Positions 1-11,753 of a DNA stretch of 64,000 nucleotides are shown in pieces (position 1 is the stretch's first letter; each line of letters begins with the position of its first letter). A model generated the notes under the pieces. It was given only the letters and a program-made list of their open reading frames with translations, did no database searches and was not told where the DNA came from. The stretch is from Byssochlamys sp. IMV 00236 (Eukaryota > Ascomycota > Eurotiomycetes > Eurotiales > Thermoascaceae). Location: contig MSJH02000810.1 in NCBI GenBank assembly GCA_001931875.2, positions 879,535 to 943,534 of the forward strand. Reading direction: 5' to 3'. The position numbers were made by a program, and so were the translations under genes.

Positions 1-339
1 CAGCTGCGCAGTATCCTGGATTATGCGGCGCGCGCGGATCCCAAGCAGAGTATTAGTGATATCGTGCGGGGAGCGAAAGATGCAGCGGACGCGTTGAAGA
101 AGGTCAAGGAGAATGGGGATAATTTTGTTAGGCCGGTGGTGAGTGCGGAATGTTTTTTATGCTTTGAGCTTTTTTTGCCCTTTTATTGAATTGGGTTATG
201 GTGTGTGATTGGGGCCAGTTTTGCTAACGCGATGCAGACCGTCGACTGGAACAACGGCCAGGCTGTGGTGGGTGATAAAGAGTCCGTGATCCTCAAGATG
301 CTGCAGCAATTGCCGGAGGGCGAGAACAAAAATCAGTAG
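1..339 (+). CDS. 3' end of an unrecognised protein gene (two exons seen)
   Basis: The open frame from base 1 runs to 138, is broken by an intron at 139-237 (donor GTGAGT, branch-like GCTAAC at 223-228, acceptor CAG), and continues at 238 to a TAG at 337-339. The joined fragment gives 79 residues: a charged helical-looking stretch (for example DIVRGAKDAADALKKVKENG) followed by a short tail ending GENKNQ. The splice keeps the frame, and the charged, stop-free sequence on both sides supports real coding. The start lies outside the window. I do not recognise the family; nothing visible (no motif, membrane segment or signal) assigns a function. Confidence 0.65.
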
Positions 340-978
340 ATTGTAGACTGCTTTCGTCTTTTTGTTCTCCCCCTCTCGCTCTGGCGAGTTTTGAAACGAT
401 TGAACGGTTAATGCGGATTGCGCAGTGTCTTGCGCCGCATGTTAGCTATCTATTGAGGGGCCATCTCACCTCTGGAATGAAATCATATCTAAGCAACATA
501 TAATGTTTCGGGCAAGTATAGCATAATTGATTGACTCTTGCTGTTGTGATTCATCTGGGCCAACAACAAACAAGACGATAATATAATTACTTTTAAAAGT
601 TGCCTACGGAACGGTTACTTTTTCAGATTCCATTCATGTTCTATTATTATTCATACAGAACAATCAATACGCTCCGAAGGTTGTCAACTCCATCCTTTTT
701 GAGACACAGTCACTAAAACAAATTCATCCGACTCCAGCAAGTAGACTTCCTGCGCAGAGTAAGACATGGCCAGAGGCACACTAAGACAATAGTAGAGAAG
801 GGTAGGTCATTAAGAGGCATGTACGACACGAATCAGAATTTCAAAGATGCAAGGGCAGTAATAAAGAAACGATGCAGCCCGCCGAGATTCGAGCCAGCTC
901 GTCTATCCGGGGAGAACAATAAAGAAATCGACCGCTAGAAAGGAACAAACGCTGTCCACTAAGCGCTCCCACCAAGGC
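340..978. other. Intergenic, tail-to-tail 3' regions
   Basis: This 639-bp stretch lies between two convergent genes and should hold both 3' untranslated regions and polyadenylation sites. It is AT-rich around 480-700. I see no further gene in it. Confidence 0.6.
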
Positions 979-3078
979 TCAGATCATGGTCCCAAATGTT
1001 CCATCGGTCGCAATGGGTTTGCGCGGGCTGCTGCGCCCATCACTATCGACAGCGGGCTTGCGGTGTCTACGGTCGGTCAGCAAATCGCTCAAAGTTAAAT
1101 AGGGCCGGAAAGTCCTTACCGGAAAGTGAAACCAACAAACAGGCCCTTGCTCATCTTGTCCTCTCGGTCTGCCATGTCCTCCAGTGCCTTCTGTTTGTCG
1201 TGCACTTCCTTGTACTTGGCCATGTCTGCTTCGTTGCTGAAATCATCAAAGTACCCGGCATCGGTTTCCGAGTCGAGTTCAGGCACAAATGGCGCCCTCT
1301 GCTCCCGCAGTCGGGTAAAGTCCACCTCCGCAAAGTACTCGTGAGTATGAATCTCCCGGATGTTCTTGAAACGCTGTTCCTTGGCAGCCACCAGCCTAGT
1401 GATGAGATCCCAGGTCCGCCGGGAGAGGAAGTAGTTTGGATCTTCATACTGGGGCTTCCGCAGAACTTTCTGCCAGCGTTTGAGGTTCTGCCATGTCTCG
1501 TCGACAGTTGCTCCTGCGAACGGAGGGTAACCCGCGAGAGCCTCGAAGAGCATGCATCCCAAACTCCAGTAGTCGACCGTGAAATCGTACTCCTGGCCCT
1601 TCAAGACCTCAGGGGCCATGTAGTCCGGCGAACCAACGATTGACTTGGCATAGTTGACATCCCGCTCCCTCAGAGAGCGATATCCCTCCCGTCTCTCTGC
1701 CATAGTTCTCTGCTCCATTGGGCGGCCAAATGGCACCGGGGTGTTGCCAACCTCTTCTAATTTGACGCGCATCGACTCGATCTTGCCTGGGTTGAGCATT
1801 CCAGCAGCCAGGCCAAAGTCCGTCAGCTTCACGTGTCCTGTCGAGTCGATCAAGAAGTTCTCTGGTTTCAGGTCACGATGGATATAACCCAGTTGATGGA
1901 GCGCATCGACACACATGAACATCTCGGAAATGTAGAATCGCGCGTGACGGTTGTGCAGGACACCGGTATTGTTCAGCAGCGTACGGAAGTCACCACCAGG
2001 AACATACTCCATTGCCAGATAAATCTGCTCGTCGTCCTGGAATGCGTACAGCAGCTTGACGAGCCAATCACTCTTAGCGGCAGTGAGGATGTCTCTCTCC
2101 GTCAGGATATGGCGAATCTCGTCCAACTTGAAGAGCAACTTCTTGCTCATAACCTTCAGTGCACACACCTCCCTTGTGTCTTTCTTCTGTGCCAGATAGA
2201 CCTGTCCATAGCCTCCCTGTCCAACCTGCGTAAGGATCTGGAAATCTCCCTGGCGCAGTCTCGTACGCCGCTTGCGCAGGTGGGCACGTTCACGGCCCAG
2301 GTACTTATGCAATGCTGGCTCGTATTCTTCAAGAGGTGTTTCAGGTGGCGGGGGATAGGCAGCCTTGAACTGCGCATGGCGACTCTGGCGGTTATGGACG
2401 TAACTCAGAAGGTCGAAGTAGTGATCGAGGAAATCTGTTCTGCAGTCAGCAACATAGAACCATCACGTCCATTCGTCACACCAGTCTGGCCATACATAGC
2501 TGTGTGACGTTGGCCAGACGTTTGACCTTCGGAAGCTGTAGCTTCTCGGCTTCTTCGGCTGTCAGTCCACGTAGTTGTGTCTGTCTCCGCATAGTATCCG
2601 ACTCTCTCTGCTGGTAGGGCTCATGGCGCGAAATGGCCGCTGCATTCGGATTCAGACCGAGGTCTTTCGTTGTACGAAGAGGGTTGGGAGGCGTATTCTC
2701 CTTGTTGGCGGATCTGGTTGGGCTGCCAGTTCGCTGCTGGTGGATGACGCTCTCGTTGAAGCCCGAATCGTCCGCACCGTTCAACCCTCCTTTGCCCGGC
2801 GCGAAACCAGGTGAGTTGAGTCCTGACTTATTTGGCGAGGATGGAGCCAGTTTCAAGGCCTTTTCAAAAACGTTGGGCAAATCCAGTGCACCTGGGGGCA
2901 TTCTGTTCTTGCTCGGACTGCCATGCGGTGTCTGGGCGGGGCTGGTGAAACCGTTGGTGGTGGGGGTTGAAGGACGATCGTAGACATCGTTTCCTGAGCG
3001 CGTGTGTAGCAGAGGCGGTGGATTTGGCAGTCTGAGTCCCTGACGCTCAGCAGCGTCTGTCGCGATATTGACGGTCAT
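979..3078 (-). CDS. dbf2: Dbf2-type NDR protein kinase (septation/mitotic exit network)
   Basis: Three exons: 3078-2496, 2434-1120 and 1066-979, with introns of 61 nt (2435-2495) and 53 nt (1067-1119); 661 residues. Residues 1-190 are a Ser/Pro-rich disordered tail. Next comes the MOB-binding type N-terminal helix region (FLDHYFDLLSYVHNRQ, from about 196). The kinase domain has the glycine loop GQGGYG (266-271), catalytic Lys288, HRDLKPEN with Asp382, DFG Asp400, the long insert between DFG and APE typical of NDR kinases, and the activation-loop Ser459 in SIVGSPDYMAPE. The C-terminal hydrophobic motif FVGFTF carries Thr at about 631. The short last exon supplies the usual tail after FTFR, ending FGTMI. 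In fungi this kinase, bound to Mob1, acts at the spindle pole and septum downstream of Sid1/Cdc15-type kinases. The ATG at 3078 was chosen because it starts MTVNIAT; sequence upstream in frame is low-complexity acidic and probably untranslated. The orthologue is called SidB in Aspergillus and fission yeast naming. Confidence 0.93.
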
Positions 3079-4381
3079 CGTGATAAGTGTGGTGTGGTGG
3101 TTTGGAGCCCAAAGCTCTGATCGGGTCGATATCAGTGGCCCCTTCAGAAAGGGCGATAGGCGGGCAACGACGTCTTCTTCTTCCTGTTCCTCTTCTTCCT
3201 CCTCCCGAGCCAGGCACACAGATCCTGCTGGAACAGACTTTCGATATTCTGGTATGCCGCACAGTTGGAAACTGCAGAGACAATTGCCACCAGAAGGGGA
3301 GAAAAGGGAAGATCTGGGGGACGACCTGTTGTTAAGCAAAGAACGCTCTTGTCGCCGACTGCCCTGGACGATATTCCAGCGTTGAACTCAGCCCCTCGGG
3401 CAGCTGCGGCGTTGCCTGGGGAACAATCAGGCCTTCCAGGGACTCCCCTTGTTTCCCCTCGCCTCGTCAGGGCAAGTCATGGTATATTATTGAGGAATAA
3501 CTAGACTAATTAATTCCCTGTTTACTCTAGAATCCCTCCAGTCGAAAACTAACTAAACCTTGTCCATGTCTCGCAGGGGCCCAGATTGCCTAGATACCCT
3601 CAGCGCTAAATCAAATCACCATTCTTTGCAGCTGAAGACTGAGATCTCCGATGGGGGCCCACTCGCTCCTCAATAATGGTCCGTCCGTTCCTGGCTGGAT
3701 TGAAGATCCGATGCCCTAGACAATCTACTTATCTGTTTACGGCGGGGAAACCAAACCCTCACCAGCCGCTTGTGGCTGCGCAAATGCTTGCTCATCCCAC
3801 TCAGGGACCCTCTGTCGGAGAAATACGGACTCCATAACGATTCCAACGGTGAGGGTGCTTGGTTAGTTGACTAGACTATGTTATATGGCTGGCTGACGTT
3901 TCAGGGGCTGCAGGATGGGGAAGAGTAATCAGCCCATGACGGATCAACAAGACTACGAAACGTTTCTACAAAGGACAACAACAACAACAACAATAATAAT
4001 AATGATAGCTCAGCCATGAACCAACATTCCGCCTTCTAGAGTGGTATACTCTAGGCCAGCGGCTCATTCTTGGTTAGTGGTAGCGAGCGGCCCGCGAGAC
4101 AAAAAATGAACCATGGTTTTATTGATGTGATTTCCGCAAGGGCTGGTGGTTCCCCTCAGCCGCTAGCAGAGTTCCTGCCAAGCTACAAAATACCTGATAC
4201 GTCATTCTCAGGATTCAGTCGACAAGATGATAATAAACAGTTGTTTTTTCCCCGTCACCTCAGTGATGTCCCCCAGTATCCGCGTTGGGCTTTGCAACGG
4301 GGGCATCCCAACCGACCGGAATATCGATGTTCTTCCGGATCCATCCGCCATTATTCGGTTCCACAAGTTCCCTTGGCGCGT
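3079..4381. other. Intergenic: Dbf2 5' region and cupin-gene 3' region
   Basis: About 1.3 kb between two minus-strand genes. It should contain the Dbf2 promoter and leader. A short CAA/ATA microsatellite lies near 3975-4005. No gene is supported. Confidence 0.5.
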
Positions 4382-4967
4382 TTAAGCAGCATCCTTCTTG
4401 CGCTGGCCGCACTGTTTTGCACCAAGATCGTCAGTATGATTTTCAATTTGGAGACAAAAGGGGAAACGACGATCCAAAAAGACATATCAGAGCACTCACG
4501 TAGAACGACAAGCCGTAAGTCTCGGTAGTGAAAGTGATCTTGGTGCCCTTGGGGAAGTAGAAGACGTCTCCGGGCTTAGCCTTGACCGTCTGGCCGGTCT
4601 CGTCCGAGATGTTGTATTCGCCCTCGAGGATGATCTTCAGCTCATCGTAAGTGTACTCGTAGACGAGAGGTTCGCCCTTCTCGAGTCGGTACAGGCCGGC
4701 TGACATGGGCTTGTCGGGGTTCTCCTTCTCGCTATCACATTCGCGCTCATCAGTATCATCCCATCCTGTCCTGCATCGGAAACGTTAAGAGAAGAGAGAT
4801 ATTCACCTCGAGAAAACATCGCCCAGGAAAGCATTGTTGTTAGCGATCAGCGGCGGCTTGAAGTTGGACTGAGCCTGGGCATAGTAGCTGAAAGCAACGG
4901 GAGCCATTTTTTCGGTCGAGGATGACGATGATGATGTCTTGGAAACACGACTGAGGAGAGCACCCAT
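4382..4967 (-). CDS. Small cupin-domain protein, EutQ/ethanolamine-utilisation type
   Basis: Three exons: 4967-4807, 4770-4500 and 4411-4382, giving 153 residues from the first ATG, or 133 from an in-frame ATG at 4907 (MAPVAFSY). The second is a plausible true start because the first 20 residues are serine-rich and unlike the rest. The core KGEPLVYEYTYDELKIILEG, the GDVFYFPKGTK turn and the strand TFTTETYGLSFY are the two cupin motifs of small beta-barrel proteins related to EutQ. The tail CGQRKKDAA after the last splice is usual for this fungal group. The metal-binding histidines of classical cupins are not evident, so it may bind rather than catalyse. Its first intron is only 36 nt (4771-4806), unusually short but frame-correct. 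Metabolic role unknown. Confidence 0.82.
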
Positions 4968-6153
4968 AGTCAGCTGCGATCCTTTTCAAGTAGATCCTGA
5001 ATGACAAGACTCCACCGATAGCGAGAGCACAATAACATATACCAGCTCACACAGAAAATCATCCAGACAAAGAAGGAGACACACTCAGACAATTAAATAC
5101 AGTCCAACCTCCTCTCTCATACACTCACACAGGACGATCAAACCAAAAAAAAAAAAAAAAATANNNNNNNNNNNNNNNNNNNNAAAACCAGATAACCCTC
5201 TTCACGATAATAGGATAGATAGAAAATCTCAATCACTTACAGTAGATCACCTGCAACAGGTCACAAAAAATATGCAGACCCAGAACGGAACTCGAATGAG
5301 ATGCAGGTTTAAAAAAGAAACAGTACTTTAACAATCCACTACAAACCGCATCATCCACGCACCGGTTTAAATACTCACAAAAAACCCCTACACCTTTATC
5401 ATATCTCACAGAATCAAACGCAAGTGCGTAAAACTACCCTACGAAAGCATCAAATCGCCAGATCGAGTTCCCCCCCCGCTCAGTGATCAAATCCATTATC
5501 GCGAGTGTCCCAAACGCAAGCAGACACTGTATCCGGTGTGTAGATGCGAATTGCTTACAAAGGAAAGAGGAGGAGGGGGGGGAAGTAGTTTCACAAAAAG
5601 GGGGGCAGTTGGGCTAACTAGATTAACTATCCTATTGATTATTCAGATACAGGAATCAATTGCCTCTCCTTACTGTATTCCTCTCCCCCGCTCAGGAACA
5701 ATCCCGTAGGCAGGAGATGTGAATGAAGATAGAGCCATTCTCATTCTATTCTGCTCTACAGTGGGGTAATAGATAAGCTGAACTGGATCTACCATGAGGG
5801 GCAGAATTACAGTATGTACCCTGGGTATGTACTTATCAAGAGCGGGGTGATAAGTAAGTTAGCTGTAAAAGTAATCTTAAATGGGTATAATTATTGATAA
5901 ACTAGACGAGACCCTTGGATAGTAATAATGAGAGAAGAAGGTAATGTAGATGGAGTATTGTTCGATCTACACCTCTGTCACCTTTCTTTTTTTTTGTATC
6001 TGCTATCATGGTTCTGTTAGTTATTGGTTCATGATCAGCTAAATTAAATCCCTACTCAGATAAAAGGCGGCAGTCTTAAGTACATCATGATTCATGACAC
6101 ACACTTTCCGTCCGCTGCTCAACATCGACAGTAATTCCATCATCGTCAAATTC

Positions 6154-6191
<38 letters not shown>

Positions 6192-8859
6192 ATCACCACT
6201 CCTTCTCATATAAGCATCTAAATGCGAGCCCATCTCTGCATCATACCTCGGTATTATTATTCTTATTATTAATATTATCCGCTTCCTACTCAGTTAAATA
6301 ACCCGGGGAAACTTTTCCCCAATACGGTTTAGCGTCGAATCCCGCAAAACGTGCCCGACAAGAGATTAGTTGTCCGCATTCGTTTACTCCAAACATCAAG
6401 ATCTAACAAAACCTTTTTTTTTCTACCCTCGTTCCCGTCTACCATATTTGATTTTCTCATATGAGTTCGGATCGGGGATATCGAGATATTGTTGAGTTTT
6501 TATTTTTTCTCGTCTTTCTTTACCGTGATTATTATTGTTGTTTTTCTTGCCTTTGATGCTTGCAGTTCCCCAGACTGCCTCATGGGACTTGATATCTCAT
6601 TACCCAGTCAGTGTCTGCTATCGCTTTTCTACTCGACTATTTAACTAGTCCAACTAATTACCATAAATCATTCTCAAGTGGACATCCCCCAACATAATAA
6701 TAATAATAATAATAATTAGTTAATACCCTCGTTCATCACTGCCCAGATCCAGAAGCTAATAATTTTACATAGAAGCAACCTTCTCACATGAGGAAAGCGA
6801 GTAACGTAGACACAACGGCCCAACTCACCCGCCTAATACCTTACTTAATACGTCCCTAGTGTATCTTGGCTTCGAGCATTTCTCAACCTGAAATCCTGCT
6901 TTTCTTCCGGTAGACTAGTCCTAAGTCTACGGATAGTTAGAAGCGAGATCACGCGAGAAATCGGTAGCTACCTAGGTAGGTAGGTAGAATGAGAGAAATA
7001 GTTAGTTAGTAGTCGTAATTCTATCCCCTTCCCGGGGACCGGGAAGAAAGACTTCCATCTTCACCTGACAATCTTTCGGTTTCATGGAATTTCTGCTCGT
7101 ACGATATACTCTCACGACTGGACGTAGGTCATATACTTAAAACCATACCATTCACCCGGTAGTCTACTCAACAGGAATAATTAGATGGTAACTAGCTGAA
7201 TGGGGTTGACGTTTTTCCTCCCCGCCATCGCGTCAACATAAGAAAAAAGGACCAACGTGTCCCATCTTCTTCGAGGAGCTGACCGCCGTGTGGAGAAACC
7301 CGGGATACGGATACGTCTGCAGAAATTTGGCTTGTCCAATCGACTTTTCGAACCGGTTCACACTTAGCTGCTTCACAGTCTGGGCGCTCACGTCTAATAT
7401 AAGTCAATAATAGGTCTTCTTTACCTTTACAGAAAAGAAAAAAACAAGCCGGTCGACTATTATTATTATTCAGCCCCCCCCCCCTCATTCAATACCCCGC
7501 TTCATTCAGCTTTATCCGCCAGAAGCGTCAAAAATATCCAACCTGACGCTCTGAGCTTCGTACATCGTCCGCATTCCGCAACTTGTCTCCAAAGAGTTGC
7601 GAAATCCAAACCGGTACACGTATTGTCTGGGATCGCGGATCACGTCTGAAAGCAAGGCTCTTACCTCAGTCGACCGTCGATTCTCTCCATAAGACATCGG
7701 CGGCCTTCTTCTCCACCCTACCAGGAAAAGAAAGGTGCAGACAGACAAAATATCGTTCTCTTCGTCTCCAGTGCACGATACCACACCGAGTTTCTCGAAT
7801 GGACATTTAATCGACAGTCCGTCGAACGCATTAGGTCTTCAACGACAGGTTATCTCTTGTATATCATCTCATTTCAGCGGTCCATTATTCACCTGTGGAA
7901 TACCAGATCCAGATCCAACTTGTTCCAGTGAACCGCACTCCGCTATTGACGACCCATTCGACCGCCAAATGCCGATTTCCACCATCATCGTCCCCGCAGA
8001 AAGAGCTCGGAATTTCCAGGGAGGAACTTACAGACGCGGGAGATTCAACTGGAAGTGAACCTGGCTCTCTCGAATAAAGAAACCATAGCAGAATCGAAAC
8101 GTCCAGGTGATAAAACAAACGTTCGATTACTGCGATTGCGAGGTCACATCAAGACTCAACAGTCGTCGCTGTGACCAGTTGAAAATATCGATTTTCAATA
8201 TCGCCCTTTTTCAAGACGTTACATGTCCAAGGGAACCAATACTGTCCGCCAGACCAAGAGTCAATTGTGACGTTGCACATGCGCTGCTGAAGACGTAACG
8301 GACAAGTAGACGCCAGGCAACTGCTTGTATCATCCCGGCAAATCAAAGACTTGAGTAGCTCAGCCAAATTCAGCTCGAATAGCGAAGCCAACCTTGCGAC
8401 CCTTGCGACCCTACTCCCAAAATACCGGTACAAGTCGTGTTACTCGTCAACAGAACTATCGGCCAGTTCCCCAACGCACCAATTCTCTACCCAAGCGACA
8501 CAGAAGGATCCAAAAGCGGACAAGAGACAGGAAGAAGCCTACGCCCTTTGCAACAAAAAATCATCCGTCCAAAGCCCAAAGCGCTATTGCAATATACAAG
8601 AGAAGTCCGTACATGCCTTCCCCAGAGCCTGGTCTGGCCGTTTCATCCAGAAATATCATGATTCCCTAAGCGCTCCAGAACCATCCACGCTAATAAACAG
8701 ATAGACTCCAAAAGGATAGACGGGCATATTCGAGAGCGACACCGGTTTTTCCAAAAACAAATTCACGCGACGCCAACCACAGGTCCGTATCGATATCGAC
8801 AAAAGCACAATTTCTCAAAATCTCAAAATTTCGCATAATTCGTTGATATATTCTTGACC
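4968..8859. other. Long intergenic region with assembly gap
   Basis: About 3.9 kb with no supported gene. It holds a run of adenines at 5145-5160 followed by 20 N (5164-5183), several ATT/AATA microsatellites (for example 6697-6717), pyrimidine-rich runs and a CCTAGGTAGGTAGGTAG motif near 6971. The many short plus-strand frames between 7580 and 8700 have ordinary random-frame composition. The stretch may include long leaders for the flanking genes. Confidence 0.5.
5164..5183. other. Assembly gap (20 N)
   Basis: Twenty consecutive N directly after a run of A residues. This is a placeholder or unresolved homopolymer break, so the true distance across it is unknown. Confidence 0.98.
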
Positions 8860-9114
8860 ATGGCTACGGTATCCGTTACAGCCGACCTGGAGCCGTACCT
8901 AGCATCACTTCGTTCATATCTTACTCGAGAGAATGCACCGGAAATACGCGAGACAACATCCCTCTCATACATACCCAAGGCGAATCTACAGCCCAGGATC
9001 AATGATGCACGGAAGCCCGACCAGAGAGATTCCGGGTACGAATCGCACGAAAGCACGAGCCGCAACCAAGGACAGACTGCAAAGACGGCAGCTTCGTCAC
9101 AGAAACGACAGTAG
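8860..9114 (+). CDS. Possible small protein, 84 residues, function unknown
   Basis: ATG at 8860 in a good fungal start context (GACCATGGCT), open to a TAG at 9112-9114. The product starts MATVSVTADLEPYLASL, has a helical first third and a charged, Ser/Gln-rich tail ending SSQKRQ. It contains an RDSGYESHES segment resembling a DSG-type phosphodegron, by inference only. Residue composition looks more protein-like than the neighbouring frames, but the frame is short and I do not recognise a family. It ends 27 bp from the stop of the convergent Zn2Cys6 gene. It could also be the last exon of a longer gene with upstream exons. Confidence 0.42.
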   Translation: MATVSVTADLEPYLASLRSYLTRENAPEIRETTSLSYIPKANLQPRINDARKPDQRDSGYESHESTSRNQGQTAKTAASSQKRQ

Positions 9115-9141
9115 CATATGAGGTTGTATTGTTTTTGTTGT

Positions 9142-11753
9142 TCATCCGAGAAGCACTGCGGTGTCCACTATTAGTTTTCCTGGTTCAGAAACGAGAAATG
9201 AGAATAATATTGAATTAAATTCCTACCTTCCCAGTTCCAGTCTCGCATAACGGTTATCCAGTGTAACCTTCCCCGGACGGTTTTCTCGAACTCAATGTTA
9301 TCCAGTGGTGAGGCAACTGACGAACGCCTTGAACTTGGTGTAGACAGCGTCATAGGGGTATCTCCCGTCGCATTCACAGCTCTCTTCTTCCACGGCTCCG
9401 TGAGTCCATAGAAACCGCTTACATCCGGGTCACCGCCCATTGGGGGACCATGCGAAGATTTCCTTTTCATCGTATCAACGGGTGCAACATAAGAGCCCGC
9501 CCGCGCAGGAAACCTCCGCTGCCGACGTTGTTTTTCTGCCTCGTACGCATCACGTCTGCTCCATACCTCCCGAACGACCTCCAAGCACCGATCAATATTT
9601 CCAATCATCAGCCGGTTTTGCATCGCTGACCACCGTTCCATTATCCACTCTCGATCCTCCTGCGTATCTGCTTCGCAGCTGGCCGCCAAGAGCGGATATA
9701 TATGGATAATCGTCGTCCGAGAACTCAGCGGCACCGTCGCTAAGAGGATGAGCACTCTCTTTGCTAGATCTGCACATGACTCGGAGGGTATCTCTGGAAC
9801 AGCCTGGTGCAGATACAGCAGAGTCGCCCAACGGTAAGCCTGTGCGGACTGGTAGCTGTGTTGCACATCCGAAGTCGGGTCCTCGGGAGGCTCGAAGAAC
9901 TGCGGAGGCTCCCATTGTTCAATGAGGGTCTTAAGTTCAATGGCCTGGGAGATGATAGCAATCGAGTTGCTTTCACTCGTTCTTACTCTTTGGATAAGGT
10001 TGGCAGCACGGCCAATGAGAGGGAATAGCGTGCTGGCACACCCCATGAGAGGATCGATCTCGTGGACAGCATTGGATGGCATTGCAAAAGGTGAAATGTC
10101 TATTTCTTCCCTTCCACCCCCATCCAAAGAGGTCAGTCTCGCTATTACATCCATGTAGACCCATGTATTGTAAAGAAAGCGTAACCTTGCGAGATCATCT
10201 GCATGACGTTCAGTTCTGGCCCGGCCCCTGAGCGCCTGAGACACTAACGCTTTCGCACCACGAAGATGTTGGATCCCAGTCGACGTATGTCTGTCCCAGG
10301 ATTCAGCAAATGCGAGAGCAAGCGTCGTGGCCAATGCAGCATCCGTCCTCATGTTCGAGATACCCTGAACCATGTAGAGGATACTCTTTCGCATGTGCTC
10401 CACGCCCTGAACCCGGAAGGTGGGATTCTCTTTAGACGAATGGAAGGCCGTGAGAGCAAATAGTGCATGATACAACGCTGGGGAGTCCTTTGCTAGTGGC
10501 CAAACCGCCGTCCTCCAAGGATTCTCGGAAGCCCCGTCCTTCACGGAGAGGATGCCGCAGGTGCGCTTATCAAAACGAACAACGAGCATCTCAGGGCTTC
10601 CGCAGCCCAAATCTGGCTGTCGAAAAAGCACAGTGGCGTCTACAGCCGGTGCTGACGACTGCTGGCTCTGAGTAGCATCGCGAGGAGGCCAGATCACAAG
10701 TCCTGGTTCCGACTGTCGAACTACCTCTTCTATATCCGCATTTTCGTCTTCCAGGAATTCAGAGAAACTCATGCTGCCGATCTGGAAAGGTATCGACTGA
10801 TTTGTCCCATCTACATCCATACCAGGACTAGAGAACATCAGATCAGATAGGTCGTCACCCGGTTCCAGAATACCTAAGCCTCCTAGCTCAGGTTGCAGCG
10901 GATCTCGGCCAGTAGAGAAGATATCATCGGAAGTGTGCTCAGGGAATGTCCGTGCACTGAATTCCGTACTCGAGCGCGAGACATGCAGAGGGTCTGCAGG
11001 CAGACTGGAACCTGTCGGTGGCGATCCATCAATGCCAAAGGTTGGACTGGCAAGAGGCAACGGATGGTTAAATGACGGCGACGTCAAGGGCGTATCCCTT
11101 CCGCTCCCAGCTGGCGATGCTGACCCATGTGCAGACGGGTTTGGAATATGGGCCGGAGCGCTGCTACTCAAGGAAGTATTCGTGGTGGTTACTTAGTTTG
11201 ACTGTCAATCACCGTGGCCTATTAACTATACAACACGGGGGTGCTTACCTTTCTTTGGTCGGGGGGCCGACTTGGTCACGAAATTGGATTCTTCGAACGG
11301 ACGCCATTTGAAGTCTTTCTTGTAGCCTCCACACTCGACGTTCCGTTTGTGACATTGCAGACAGGTAGGCTTGGTCTCATCGCATTTCAGCCGCTTTGTC
11401 TTGCACGTAATGCAGCCTGCGAGGTCACACAGTCAGCTCTTGTTTTCTATTTCCTTTTTCTTTTTTCTTTTTCATTTCTTTTCTTTTTTTTCAGTCTTTT
11501 GCCTTTCTTTTTTCCTTCGATGCAGGACTGCATGGATGATGAACACCATCTACAGGATCATACCATTACGGCTCTTGGACTGTTTGGGTTTATTGAGTCC
11601 AGTCGATGTGATCGCATTGCCCAGCGGCTGTTTGGAGGCAGAGGGCGGGGAGGGTTGCTTAGAGACAGGCTTCTTGGCAGACTGGCCACGAGACGGGCTC
11701 AAGGATGGGGGATCTAGAAAGGCGGACGGCGAGGGGATTTTGATGGTTTCCAT
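9142..11753 (-). CDS. Zn2Cys6 transcription factor with Fungal_trans_2-type domain
   Basis: Four exons: 11753-11564, 11416-11249, 11191-9227 and 9179-9142 (introns 147, 57 and 47 nt); 786 residues. A Pro/Ser/Lys-rich lead precedes a canonical binuclear zinc cluster with Cys at 65, 68, 75, 82, 85 and 92 (spacing 2-6-6-2-6), followed by the conserved CGGYKKDFKWRPFEE block. Residues about 120-270 are Ser/Pro-rich. The remainder matches the helical Fungal_trans_2 (PF11951) family, seen in segments such as NPWRTAVWPLAKDSPALYHA and ALALAFAESWDRHTSTGIQH. The last small exon is inferred from the donor GTAGGA and acceptor CAG and gives the end LIVDTAVLLG. Without that splice the frame also ends cleanly at 9171, so the extreme C terminus is uncertain. 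It is presumably a nuclear DNA-binding regulator; targets cannot be read from context, and the metabolic genes next to it are only suggestive. Confidence 0.9.

Noticed and set aside
880..915. GATTCGAGCC segment resembling a tRNA T arm on the minus strand
   Set aside because: No acceptor, anticodon or D stems can be formed around it.
1833..2507. 224-residue plus-strand frame opposite the Dbf2 kinase
   Set aside because: It is the complement of the kinase domain and has no independent protein features.
7583..8704. Series of plus-strand frames of 60-117 residues
   Set aside because: No start context, splice pattern or recognisable protein segment; composition is that of random frames.
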